Positions 44,986 to 55,985 of a DNA stretch of 64,000 bases are shown here, in pieces. This DNA is from Chamaea fasciata (lineage: Eukaryota; Chordata; Aves; Passeriformes; Sylviidae): positions 31,580,914 through 31,644,913 of the forward strand of contig JARCOQ010000009.1 of assembly GCA_029207755.1 (NCBI GenBank), given 5' to 3'. The stretch's first letter is position 1. Every line of letters begins with the position of its first letter. The notes beneath the pieces are model-generated. The model did no database searches. It was not told the DNA's origin and saw only the letters and a program-made list of their open reading frames with translations. A program made the translations under genes and the position numbers.

Positions 44986-46596
44986 GAGTTAAAACACAGT
45001 TATTTTGAAAATAAATCATTAAAAACCCCATAGTGTGAAGCCTGATTAATCAGTTGTTAATGAGCTCACCATCTGCATAAGGCCGAAGCAAAAAACCTCC
45101 AGTAGAGGGAGTGACCAAATTAAAAATCCCACATAAAGTGCCTCTGGAACTTTGTGTTGCTGGTAGAAGTTTTTACTCCTGAAATGTTTGGCGCCCTGGG
45201 AAGCAGGTAATTGTCTTACCCAGAGCCTGTGCGCGGGGCTGACACATCCCACACGTGAGGCAGCGTCGCTCAAAAAGTGACATTAAATATGGGAGCATAT
45301 CCAGAGAATTCCTTCTGTCTGCAGCTGTGGCTGCTGTCACTGTGCCCTCCGTCGGGATATTTGGGATGTCACGGGCATGTGTGACACCAATCATCCTGGC
45401 TGGAGCTTCAAAAGGATCCCAAAAATCCCAGCTTTGATCCTCCAGACCCTCCCTGAGCTGAAGGCCAAACAGGAGCTGTATTTTCTTCCCCTGCTAGAGA
45501 AAAGTCCTGGTTTATCCAAAGGATTAAAAGGTTGGGTGGCTTTTAGGGAGCCCTAAAACAACAGCTTTGAGGTACTTGGGATGAAGGGTCTCATCTGGCC
45601 CTGTGTGCTTCCCAATCCATCTTTATCAGTCTTCCACTGGCACCTAAAAAAGACTTTTTTTTCTTCAAAGCAGCTTAAAAAAATCATTCCCTACCAGGGT
45701 GGTGGTGAAAGAAAAAGACCCTTTTTTCGGTTGACTTTAAATTCCTAATGTTTCCACCACATCCCAGTTTAATCTTCCTTTTCTGTATTGTTTTTTCTTT
45801 TCCACCCTGCATCCAAACCCTGAGCTGGGATCTCTCTGTTGCAAGGCATCAGAGGTCCAGTTTTAGAAGTATTAAGTTTGACAGCTCCTCACTCAAAACC
45901 TGAGCTAAGGTAAAAGCCAGCATTTATTCGATTTAAAAATATGATAAGAAAAGCAGTGTTTGAGAAACGAGGAAAAAATAACTGGGGGCAATAAGAGAGG
46001 AGGAGAGACAACCCCATCTAAAAATAAATTTCCAACGCTGATTTTAAATATGGGGGTTGATAGATAATTAAATTGTTAATAATCCCTTATCATTGTCCTT
46101 TCTTACAGCTTTCCAGTGGTTTGATTTTGGGGTGTTTTTGTCTGTTTGTTTATTTGTTTGTTTTTCTTTCTGTACCCAGGCTGACCTGGCTGCTCAGTCC
46201 CATGTCAGGTGAATTTTTGAAGCTCTATAAACTTCACAACTACAGCACACAAACACTTTATTTTTTTTTTCTTTTTCCCCGAGACAAACAACATAATCTC
46301 CCTTGGGGAAAACAAGAGGGCTCCAAGTTTAGCAAACAGGCTGCAGTGATCATTAGTGAAGCACAATTTCATGGCAGGAAGTCGCCTTGGATCCCATCTC
46401 TGCATCCCAGACATTTTATGGGCTGGATGCAGAAAGCTCAGATGGGGAATGTTGGGGTTTTTAACAGCCATATTTTGGGCCCATAAAATAACCAACTACA
46501 ACGGTTCATTTTCACCCACACACCCAAATTGCTGGTTGGGATCACAATTTCAGGCCCCTGACACCCCTTACACAAACAGACAGCGTTCGCCAGCAG
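44986..46596. other. Unique non-coding DNA
   Basis: About 1.6 kb without a gene. Homeodomain-like cores occur near 45043-45063 and 46060-46080, but they are sparser than in the 35-41 kb blocks. Confidence 0.35.

Positions 46597-46643
<47 letters not shown>
46597..46643. repeat. Poly(A) tract, 47 bases
   Basis: An uninterrupted run of 47 A, the longest homopolymer in the window. No retrocopied gene is recognised upstream. Confidence 0.97.
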
Positions 46644-46647
<4 letters not shown>

Positions 46648-47132
46648 AGGCAGGAGGGGAGGCTCGGGGGTTTGGGATGGGAGTTAAAAAAACACTCAGC
46701 AAACGAGCAGCAGATGCCTGATTATACCCTGCAGCCAGGCTCACCAGGAAGTGCTTCCCAGGATGTGTTGTCTCACAGTTCTCCCAGCTCTCCATCACCT
46801 TCACCTTCCTGGGCTCTCCCAGCCTCCTCCTCTCGTCAGCTGCTCCAGCCCTGAGCAGCTTCCAACAGCACCAGCAGCTTTAAATTCGCTTTAAATCTTT
46901 CCCAAGCTCCTTCCCATGGGTGCTTTGGGTTGGAAGAAAATGCCAGCAGGAGGCAAAGTTATCATCTCCTCACCCTAACGCTTAGTCCCGCTTAAAATAC
47001 AAACACACGGCACAGCCAAGCCAAGCTGTGAAATATTTTAAGGTTTGCTGGTCATTCAGTGCAGGAAAAATGGGGGGAAAGGGAATAAACACTTATTCGG
47101 GTGATGATTTGGTGGAGTGAATGATATCCCAG
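46644..47132. other. Unique non-coding DNA
   Basis: No gene or repeat is recognised. Confidence 0.35.
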
Positions 47133-47202
47133 CTCCTGGCAGGGGGTGGAATGAGAGGATCCTTCAGGTCTTTTCCAACCCAAACCATTCCATGACTCTG
47201 TG
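47133..47202 (+). mobile_element. Short CR1 3' end (group A)
   Basis: The fragment reads 'ctcctggcagggggtggaat', 'gaggatccttcaggtctttt', 'ccaacccaaaccattccatg', then 'actctgtgata'. Confidence 0.75.
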
Positions 47203-47418
47203 ATACATCAAATAATGTCTCTCTCCCTAAAAACTTGACACGCCTGATCACCCTCATCTCCCAAACGAGAGGATCTTAATTCAACGCTCATATTTACACA
47301 GGATGTCTGTGCTGGAAATAAACTTCCACAAAAAGCTTTTCAAAACCTAAACTTCTAACAATTTCTAGTGGGAATTTGGAGGCAAATCCTTCCAAGAGCT
47401 TAAGAAAAAAAAATTATA

Positions 47419-47566
47419 AAATCCCTTAATGGTTTGGGTGGGAAGGGACCTTAAAGCTCATCCTGCCATGGGCAGGGGCTCCTTCCACTATGCCAGGCTG
47501 CTCCAAGCCCTGCCCAGCCTGGCCTTGGACACTTCCAGGGATCCAGGGGCAGCCACAGCTGCTCTG
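47419..47566 (-). mobile_element. CR1 LINE 3' fragment (group A)
   Basis: In reverse: 'cttaatggtttgggtgggaa', 'cctgccatgggcaggggctc', 'ccaagccctgcccagcctgg', 'ggatccaggggcagccacag', cut off at 'ctgctctga'. A small inverted repeat (tactgagt / actcagta) follows at about 47580-47617. Confidence 0.85.
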
Positions 47567-48718
47567 AGTAGTAACTAATTACTGAGTTGTAACTACCAAA
47601 TATCAGCTACTCAGTAGTGTAAGGGGGATTGGAATCAAAATCGATTTTTTTCTGAGATCTTTCTGAGAATGGAATACCAGGCGAAGCGCCTCAAGCTGCT
47701 GCCTTGGCAGCCCTAAAACAAGGAAAACTGTTACTGGGCTCGAAAGGTGCAGATTTCTGGAGCAATTCTGCATTTCCAGAGGAGTTATGGGGTGGGTGAT
47801 TTAGGAGGAACTTTCTGTTACATTTTCAAGTGAGAAAATCACACCAAGGATAGGGAGAGTTTTTAAAATTTTAAGGTAAAAGCTGGCTGTAAAAGAGAGA
47901 TTTACAGGCGACCAAGGCCCTCCAGCCAGACCTTTCTGCCTGGTCTGATCAGCCTGGCCTGAAAAAGCAGCTCCACTGTGGAAGCAGCACACTGCATCTC
48001 ATTTTCCTGTGTACTCCCGCTCCTCTAAGCCAGAGGGGAGCTCAGCTTGTACACACAAATCCTTTGGAGTCTGCCCTGGGAGAGGTGATGTTTTTCCTGA
48101 AAAACCATTTCCTGGGTGTTATCCCAGGAGCTTGTCTCCTTGAATTGCTTCACTTCAGAGTTGCTCATAAAAAAGCACCAGCTCCCTTCTGCTTTCCTGG
48201 GCAGAGAACGTGGGGAGAAGCTGAAATACTCTCTGCCCTGGCAGGAGGGCTTTTATCCTCCAGCCGCATCTCCCAGGTGGAATATGTGCACTCTTGGTGT
48301 GCAGAGCTGCTCTCTCCTGGTGCTTGCATCCTTCAGCTCTCACCCAAGTTCTATCCAAGACTAATTTCCAGTTTCCAGTCCCCAAGTTTCTTGGTTTGGA
48401 TCCATCTGCAACGTTCCAACCTCGATCTTTGTCACCAGCGAGGGTCTGGATGAAGCCCTGGCAGCTTGTTCCTCCCATAGGATGCCCTGACTTAATTCTC
48501 AAAAGTTTTAGAGGCTTTTTTAACTAAAATTTTAAGTTTCACAGGTTCTGTTGCTGCTGGTGAGCCAAGGATGGGATAGGATTTACAGATCTCTGTTTGA
48601 CTTTTTTATTTTTAAGATGTAGATAATTTGAGCAGCAAAAACTGCTGCTGGAGAAGATTTGAGGAAGAGCATCTCAGACCAACGTGCCTTGCAAGGCATC
48701 ATCACTGCTACTGCTTTT
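47567..48718. other. Unique non-coding DNA
   Basis: No gene or element is recognised. Frames at 48064-48502 on both strands overlap and lack domains. Confidence 0.4.
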
Positions 48719-49130
48719 CATGGAATCCCAGACTGGTTTGGGTGGGAAGGGACCTTAAATTCCATCCATTGCTACCCCCTGCCATGGGCAGGGACACCTT
48801 CCACTATCCCAGGCTGCTCCAAGCCCCAAAGTCCAGCCTGGCCTTGGACACTTCCAGGGATCCAGGGGCAGCCACAGCTGCTCTGGGCACCCTGTGCCAG
48901 GGCCTGCCCACCCTCCCAGGGAACAATTCCTTCCCAATACCCAATGTAAATTTCTCCTCTTTCAGTTTGAACCCACTCCAGTTCCTGATGCAGGGTCCCT
49001 CTCCAGCTTCCCTGTATCCCCTCAGGCCCTAGAAGGAGCTGTGAGGTCTCCACACAACCTTTTTTTTTCTCCAGGCTGAACATTCCCAGCTCTCCCGGCC
49101 TGGCTCCATAGGGGAGGTGCTCCAGTCAGG
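48719..49130 (-). mobile_element. CR1 LINE 3' region (group A), long
   Basis: In reverse: 'catggaatcccagactggtt', 'cctgccatgggcagggacac', 'ggatccaggggcagccacag', 'cccaccctcccagggaacaa', then 'ctgtgaggtctccacacaac' and 'ctccaggctgaacattccca'. It is colinear with the copies at 22.6 and 33.8 kb. Confidence 0.9.
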
Positions 49131-50170
49131 ACATCACATCACAGCTCAGCCTTGGGGGTGCAGAGAATATCTGAATTTACTTATATGGGGAAATTCTGGC
49201 TGTAAATCCGGGATTCCGGCATGTTGGGGAGGTGGTGGAAAAGTGGCTGTACATCCCACTCACCAGGTTTCCCACACTGGCTGTGGAAAATATTATTTAT
49301 CTATTTTTGGGGGGTCTGAAATCCATGTCTAAGAGAGAGCAGAGGTGAAATGGTGTTGTGTGACATGCGGAAGCATCTTTGTTTTAAACGTGAAATGTAT
49401 CTATCTATTTATCTAAATAAATATATGGACACATCTCAAATTATGGTATTAAATGACTAACAATAGCTACACCACCCTTGAACTGTTTACACCACTGTGC
49501 AAAACCAGAGGATTCCTGCTATTTCTCACTCAGCTTCAATCAACGCTTTTACACTTCAGACTCTTGGTTTGGGGCGAATTCCTCTGACTTTGACTTTCCA
49601 AGATTTTTCTTTATTCCTGATCAAAGCCACACACCACAAGCCGAGCCAACGTAGAACCACCAGAATTAGTTTCCAGATAGCTCATTTTCTGCAAATCACA
49701 CTACAATGGCTCCACTTACTGTGTGGTTTCCGTGATTGGGAGGGAATCTAAAAGCAAACTTCAGCACTCAGCAAATCCAAGGAGGTCCCATGACAAATGC
49801 AGGGAGCTAAAAGCAGCGAGGGAATGCTGAGCATGGGATGCTGCAGGCTCAGAGAGCACAGCCTGGGTTTAGTGATTCATCCAAATATTTGCCATTAGAA
49901 AATGAAAAGATTTAATCTGCCTTCCCAGCACTGGATGGTCTCTCCTAAGTCAGGATCAATTAACACAAGGGGGTGAAAACTGAGCCACAGAGTTGGGAAA
50001 GGCTCCGGAGTTGCTGAAATTGGGTGGAGTTGGGTTTGTTTGGGTTTTTTGAAGAATTGCTCCTCTGTGGAGCACTAATCTAAACCTGAACCCTGAACTC
50101 CACCACCATGAACTCTCTCTGAGGTCTCTGACATGCTGGGATGGTGTCAGGAAGGAGGAGAATGGAGAAA
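49131..50170. other. Unique non-coding DNA
   Basis: About 1 kb, AT-rich near 49370-49460, with no gene recognised. Confidence 0.4.
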
Positions 50171-50285
50171 ATCCCAGACTGGTTTGGGTTGGAAGGGATT
50201 TAAAGCCCATCCAGATCCACGGGCAGGGGCACCTTCCACTATCCCAGGTTGCTCCAGCTTGGTCTGGGACACTTCCAGGGATGGC
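50171..50285 (-). mobile_element. CR1 LINE 3' fragment (group A)
   Basis: In reverse: 'atcccagactggtttgggtt', 'aaagcccatccagatccacg', 'ccttccactatcccaggttg', 'gacacttccagggatggcaa'. It has a small deletion at 'tccagcttggtctggg'. Confidence 0.82.
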
Positions 50286-50797
50286 AAGCCCAAAAACTTT
50301 TCCAAACCTAGGAAGATACTAAGCTGTGAAGTCCAAAGGCTGGGAGGGCAGCCCAGGGAAGGGCTGGAGCTGGAATTGCTCGTTGGATTTATTAAAGCTT
50401 TCAGTGCTGGAGCAGCTGATTCCACAGGGCTCTCTGGGCTTGGCTGTTCCTGACTTTTATCAGGTGTCACCTTCCCTGTTTGTGTTCCTCCCCCACACAC
50501 TTATTCATGTGTGGTGTTTTAGCTTCCCAGTGCCAAAATCCCAGGGCACATTTTCCATACTACTGTGCAGATCCCAATTTTTTTGTGGTATTAGTGGCAA
50601 AAGTCGCAATTCCTTAAGTTGAACCAGACAGCAGCTTTTCCTTGCAGAGGCCATTGACTCCGTGCCTCTCTCCTCATCCTGTCGTTCCCAAAATTCACCA
50701 CCGGGAGCAACCTAACCTGCAGCTGGATCCTTTTGGAGTGCAAAACTCAATCCTGAAGTTTGAAGAAGGATCTTAGCAGAATTCCTGGATTAAGTAG
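50286..50797. other. Unique non-coding DNA
   Basis: No gene or repeat is recognised. Confidence 0.35.
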
Positions 50798-51235
50798 GTT
50801 CTCCTACCTGCTGCTCCTCTCTTCCTCACAGCCTTCCTCCTGAAGCACGTCCCTGCCTGACTGTGCCCAAAAATGTCCCAGGAGACCCTCCTGAAAACTC
50901 ACCTGTTTTATTTCCCAGGTAATTAATCCACCACAGGAGTTCCTGAGGCTGGAAGTGCCCTTGGAAAATGCTTGTGGAGGGCTTTGCACAGGGCTGGGAA
51001 TGAGAAGAAGCTGAAAAATCAAGAAATGGTTTGGGTTGGAAGGGCCTTAAAGCCCATCCAGTGCCACCCCTGCCATGGGCAGGGACACTTTCCATTGTCC
51101 CAGGCTGCTCCAAACCCTGTCCTACCTGGCCATGGACACTTCCAGGGATGGATGCCACCGCTTTCCTGTGTCACCACCCTCACAGGGAAGAATTCCTTCC
51201 TAATATCTTGTCTAAATCTGCCCTTCCCTAACATT
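50798..51235. repeat. Duplicated segment, copy 2 (partner at 43.5 kb)
   Basis: The non-CR1 part (50798-51023) matches 43511-43727 with scattered substitutions and small insertions, for example an extra 'tgctcctctc' near the start. The CR1 part, on the minus strand at about 51024-51235, has the terminus 'aaatggtttgggttggaagg' and continues to 'gaattccttcctaatatctt'. The shared arrangement shows one duplicated origin. Confidence 0.85.
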
Positions 51236-51849
51236 TTTGAATATTTCAGCTCAGTCCAAGCATGACCTGGTCAACCTACGAGCACAGGGCTGTCTGCCCA
51301 GCATGTCCCTGGGTCTCTCATGTGTGAGAGATCTGTGGAGCAGCAAGGAACACATTTTTTGAACTCTCCCCAGTGTGTGCAGCCTGTGCCACTTCAGAAC
51401 ACTCAGAAGTAAAAACACTAAAGGGAAAAAAACCCTCCCTTTTTATAGCCTACTGTCTCGTTGAAAGTGATTTATGAAATGGAGCATCCTGCCCACCCAG
51501 TGCACAGAACAAATACAGACAGAGCTTTGAAATAGCTACAGCACTGTGCTATTTTCAGTAATATTTAGCTCAGACTTAGCCAAGAAAGCCCACTAAGCTC
51601 AGCAGACAGACATAAAAAGAAACACTCCTTCTGCATTTTTGTGTGTGCGTGTGTCTATTTTGGGTTTTGCTCCTCTTTTCTCTGGTTCCATGTCTGGCTA
51701 TCAGGGCAGCTCAGGGAAGCAGCCTAAGCCCAGTGCTCAGCATAGGCAGCAGCTCTGGAGCACATACCAAATTTTAAGTGCCTTAATAACCATCAGCGTG
51801 TGCTGAAATTGAGATCTTTCGTTTCTTGGAGTGGAACTGATCTCTGCTC
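51236..51849. other. Unique non-coding DNA
   Basis: No gene or repeat is recognised. Confidence 0.35.
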
Positions 51850-52105
51850 CCTGTGACAGGAACAGGACCGAGGGAATGGTTGTGTCAGAGGAGGGTGGGT
51901 ATTGGGAAAAGGGGGTGCTGGGCACTGCCCAGGCTCCTCAGGGAATGGGCACAGCTCCGAGGCTGCAGACCTCCAGGAGTGCTTGAACACCGCCCCAGGG
52001 ATAAGCACAGGGTGGGATTGTTGGGGTGTCTGGTCAGGGCCAGGAGTTGGACTGGATGATCCCTATGGGTCCCTGCCAGCTCAGGAAGTTCCGAATTCCA
52101 TGATA
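51850..52105 (+). mobile_element. CR1 LINE 3' region (group B)
   Basis: The copy reads 'ctccctgtgacaggaacagg', then 'gtgctgggcactgcccaggc', 'gggtgggattgttggggtgt', 'ggagttggactggatgatcc' and the end 'gccagctcaggaagttccga' with 'attccatga'. It lacks the 'ggaaaggttcttcccc' segment, so it is internally shortened. It also lacks the 3' flank of the 24.6 and 28.5 kb copies. Confidence 0.85.
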
Positions 52106-52168
52106 GCTTGTTAAATTCAGCCCCATCAACAGCAGTGGGAAATGTTGCACGAGTGGGTCGTATTTTTT

Positions 52169-52192
52169 GTGTGTGTGTGTGTGTGTGTGTGT
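52169..52192. repeat. (GT)12 microsatellite
   Basis: Twelve uninterrupted GT units. Confidence 0.95.
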
Positions 52193-54842
52193 TTAGGAAG
52201 CCCCATTTTCCTCTTCTGTAACTGTGAGGTTTGACCTTGTCACAAGATGCCCCCTGTCAGAGCTGGCATCAGGATGGCAGTGGGGGGACACTGTCTGGGC
52301 CATCACCGTCTTTTCTTTCACCCTTACCTGCAAAATCTGAGCTGTGACTTGTTTTCACAGTTATGCGGAGAAGAAAAGATCAAATCAAGCGTAAACCCAG
52401 GTCCTTCAGGTCTGCCAAGCCCATTTCTCCTGCCCCCGTCACTACATAAACTCCAACTGTGCACACAGTGAGAGTTCACCAAGATGCTCTTCCCATTTCC
52501 TGGTGATGTGGAGGTGGAATGTTATTTTTCCACCAGGTGGATTTGAATTTGCAACAGCTTGATGCTTTTGAATGCCTCCAGCATCCTCTTCCAGCCAGGA
52601 GTTTTTTGGGATGGGATGTAGCAAAGCATCTTCTTGGCTTGTTTTAACCTTGCTGCTCCTGGTTCTGTGTCTCATGCCTGGCATGCACAGCAGATTCCAG
52701 CCCCCATTCCTCTTCTCCGTGCCATCCAAGCTGTCCCAGAGCACTCTGTCACCTCCTACCCCCCGGGGAACTTATTTTCCTTGTCAGGAATCCTCGTTCC
52801 TGCAGGAAACTCTCACTTGAGTGGTTCTGGCATGAGTGGATGCTGGCAGGATCACAGCATTGCTCCAGACCGATTGCTTTGGGTGCTGTCTGCATCTGGA
52901 TGTGTGGATCCTAAATGTAATCCAGTGCTTGTCTTAACTCCGTGGAACTTTGGGTTTCTCCTTGGAAATCTGTGGGATTCACCAGCATTTCAGTCTCCAA
53001 CTACTCCATCTCACAACCTGTGAAATGTCTGCAAAGCTTCTCAGCTCATCCCAGCTCATATACATACCCTCTCATTTTCCTGCTTCCAGTTGCTTTTGTT
53101 ATCCCCAAAAAGCTCTGGAATCTATCTCCCTGATGAAAGAGATGTCAGTGGGGCAAAACTATCCCGAAACCTCCTCGTGTTCCAAAGACAGCCAGAAAGG
53201 TCCCTCTCCCTGGTGTTCCCACGCTGTTAACACGTGGTTTGCTTCTTGTGGTTGGCCTTGGAGATCAAATCCATGTGCTGGGGTAGGAAATGCTGGGGAA
53301 GGTCCATTTCTCAGGATGCTTCATCAGACAGGGTCCTTTAGAACGTATATTAAAAACACATCAAACAAAAACATTATTATGGTTCCCCTGCTCATCCAGC
53401 AAACACCACCGGTGAGGAGGGCTCAGGATTTGTGTCGGTGTCGCCTCAAAGCTAAATAAATCCCCCTACCCAAATAGGACCCCAGAAAAAAAAAAAAACA
53501 ACTTGTAAAATCATCTTTTAAAATTAAAAACACCTCGTTATTTTAGTTTAATCGTGAATTATCCCGCTCCACAGTCTGATTTAATAAATGAGACTCCACT
53601 AGACAGAAAAATAAGTTGTAATGTTTAATTTGCATCCTTCCCACAACAGGACAGGTCACTTTTCCCCCTTGATCCTTTCAGCTACGGCAAACTTTTTGCT
53701 GTGTTTTTCCCTCATTTGAGGATCATTTGGGATGTGTCCATCTTCCAGCCCTAAGACAGAATTTGACTCTAAGAAAGAGGAGAAGAATTTCAAAGGAGCA
53801 GCTCCAGAGCCTGGATATAATGGGATGAGCTAAGGATTAATGGGATGAGCTCAGGAATAACGGAATGCGCCCAAGCCAGGTTACTTGGTTCTCAGCCCCA
53901 TAATGACAAGAAATAACTCCTCAACCAAGACTCAAATCCTGATTCCCAGCCTTTCTCCTGCATTCCTCAGTGGGACACATTGCTCCTTCCACATGGCTGT
54001 TTTCCTTTCTCCTCCTAGTCCAGGAAAAGCTTCGATCCAGCCTTTCTGTCATGCATTAGGAACTCCACAAACATGTTTACTTAAGTACCAAACCACATGA
54101 GCTCAGCATTATTCTATGGCTCCAGCACACATAAATTACAATGGATTGTGGGGGAGAGCAACTTTGATCCAGGAAAGCCCACACTGAATTCCCTTGGAGG
54201 AGACTCAGAGCACTAAATGCTCCTTGTCTCCCTCTCCTCTCATCCCTGTTTTTTGATTGCTTGCTCTGTCTGCCCTGCAGGCTACAAGGAAAGCAAGCAC
54301 AAAAAGTAGCCCTAGGAATATCAGGCTATTCCATGGATCCAACCTCTTTCCCTGCCACTCATTCCCCTGTGCAGAATCTCAGGTGGCACTTAGAAAAAAT
54401 CCCTTGTCCCCAACACTGTGTCTGTCACCCTAACAGTGGTGGAGTAGAACAGCTTTGGGGAGGAGAAATGACCCAACCCTCCACAGAAAACCCTTGTAGC
54501 CAAGACTTTTTCCCCCATCAGAGGGCCTATCCTGGGATTTTGGCCTCGTCAATACTGCAGGAATCTGGTACAATGGCGAATATTTCACTGGGTCAGTGAG
54601 GGAGGTGCTGTTATTGGTGGAGGAGCCGAGAGACAAACCCAGGATGTTTCCCCCTTCCCAACTCTCTACATTTGACCCGGTGGGACATCTCTGACAGGTC
54701 ACCAGGTCTGGGATGTCCTGTCCCCTACACCTGGCAGCTCTTTCATCCATTTTGGAGAACCTTTCAACAGCTGCTCTCTGGCTGATTCCACTGCCATCAA
54801 CACCAGCACCAGAAAATACACAAGAAACACAGTGGCAGTGCT
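52193..54842. other. Unique non-coding DNA
   Basis: About 2.6 kb with no recognised interspersed repeat. A 69-codon ATG frame at 52611-52820 begins with a signal-peptide-like hydrophobic stretch and is described under findings. I do not call it a gene. An A run lies at about 53486-53498. Confidence 0.4.
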
Positions 54843-54896
54843 GAGCTGATGGTTGGGCATGATGATCTTGAGGATCTTTTCCAGTCCTAATGATTG
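54843..54896 (+). mobile_element. Short CR1 3' end (older type)
   Basis: About 55 bases: 'gagctgatggttgggcatga', 'tgatcttgaggatcttttcc', 'agtcctaatgattgta'. They fit the diverged CR1 terminus. The element's short tail leads directly into a 13-bp minisatellite. Confidence 0.65.
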
Positions 54897-55175
54897 TACG
54901 GAATCATTCCATGAAATGACTCTATGAAATGATTCCACTAAATCATTCTTTGAAATGATTCTATGAAACAATTCCATAAAATCATTCTATGAAATGATCC
55001 CATGAAGTCATTCTATGAAATGATCCCATGAAGTCATTCTATGAAATGATTCCATGAAGTCATTCTACGAAATCATTCTGTGAAATGATCCCATGAAATA
55101 ATCCTGTAACATCATTCTGTGAAATGCTTATATGAAATGATTCCATGAAATCATTCCATGAAATCATTCTCTGAA
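54897..55175. repeat. 13-bp minisatellite, about 21 units
   Basis: The unit is close to 'atgattccatgaa', alternating with 'gtcattctatgaa', which gives a 26-bp higher-order period in the middle. Units vary at two or three positions. The 'attctatg' core equals the octamer that ends CR1 elements, and the array starts at a CR1 terminus, so it probably grew from that tail. Confidence 0.9.
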
Positions 55176-55857
55176 CCCTTTCTTCCTTGGTGTGATTTAA
55201 AGACTGGGGAACCATCGTGGCTTCCGTGGAAGTTGGGAGAAAGAAGAAACATTGCTCCTGATGCAAATGGCAGCAGGAGTCAGTCTATGCTTGCCTTTGA
55301 AGAGTTAATTGGCTTTTGTTGATTAAGCAGCACGAAGCAGTGCTCATCAGCCACTGAGGAAAAGCCCTGTGCCAAATGTTTGATTTTTCACTCTTTCTTT
55401 GTATGTGTAGAAATCTAAAGCCACAAAGCTGGGGAAACTCTACCCTCAAAGCGAGGGCTTGCTCATGTGTTTGTATAAACACGAGTTTACAGAGCCCTGC
55501 AGGACAGTTTGACTCGGATCCCATTATTCCTCCCTTGGTTTTGGCAAGCCGGGACACCCTTGCAGCCCCAGGCTGAACGTGGGTAAAGCCCACGTTTCCA
55601 TTAGGAAACTGATCCTGCTCTTATAGGAAACTTCTCCCTTTTAAAGGGTTTTGGATGCTGCAAGGTGTCCAGAAGTCCACCCTTGTTACAATAATCCTGA
55701 AAAAAAAAAAAATCTTTCCTTCCATTTAATTGGGAGGTTACTACTAAAAAGTACCGTACAAAAGGGTGAAAGCAGAGAGGAAGAATTGATAATTATCATT
55801 CTTCATTAATAATTAGGGTTCATAAGCTAATTCACAGCTGTTCTAGCTGCCATTCCA
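55176..55857. other. Unique non-coding DNA
   Basis: No gene or repeat is recognised apart from a short A run near 55700. Confidence 0.35.
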
Positions 55858-55985
55858 TGTATATGTATATGTGTATTATATTAATTATATTTATAATTTA
55901 TATTATATTATATTATACTATACTATACTATATTATATAATAATTTATTATATTGATTATATTTATTATATTATAATAATTAACC
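55858..55985. repeat. (TAT/TATTA)n AT-rich tract
   Basis: About 130 bases of nearly pure A and T with 'ttatattatattat' and 'actatactatactat' patches. Confidence 0.9.

Noticed and set aside
54897..55175. CRISPR-like array
   Set aside because: Units of 13 bases stand end to end with no unique spacers. It is a minisatellite in an animal genome.
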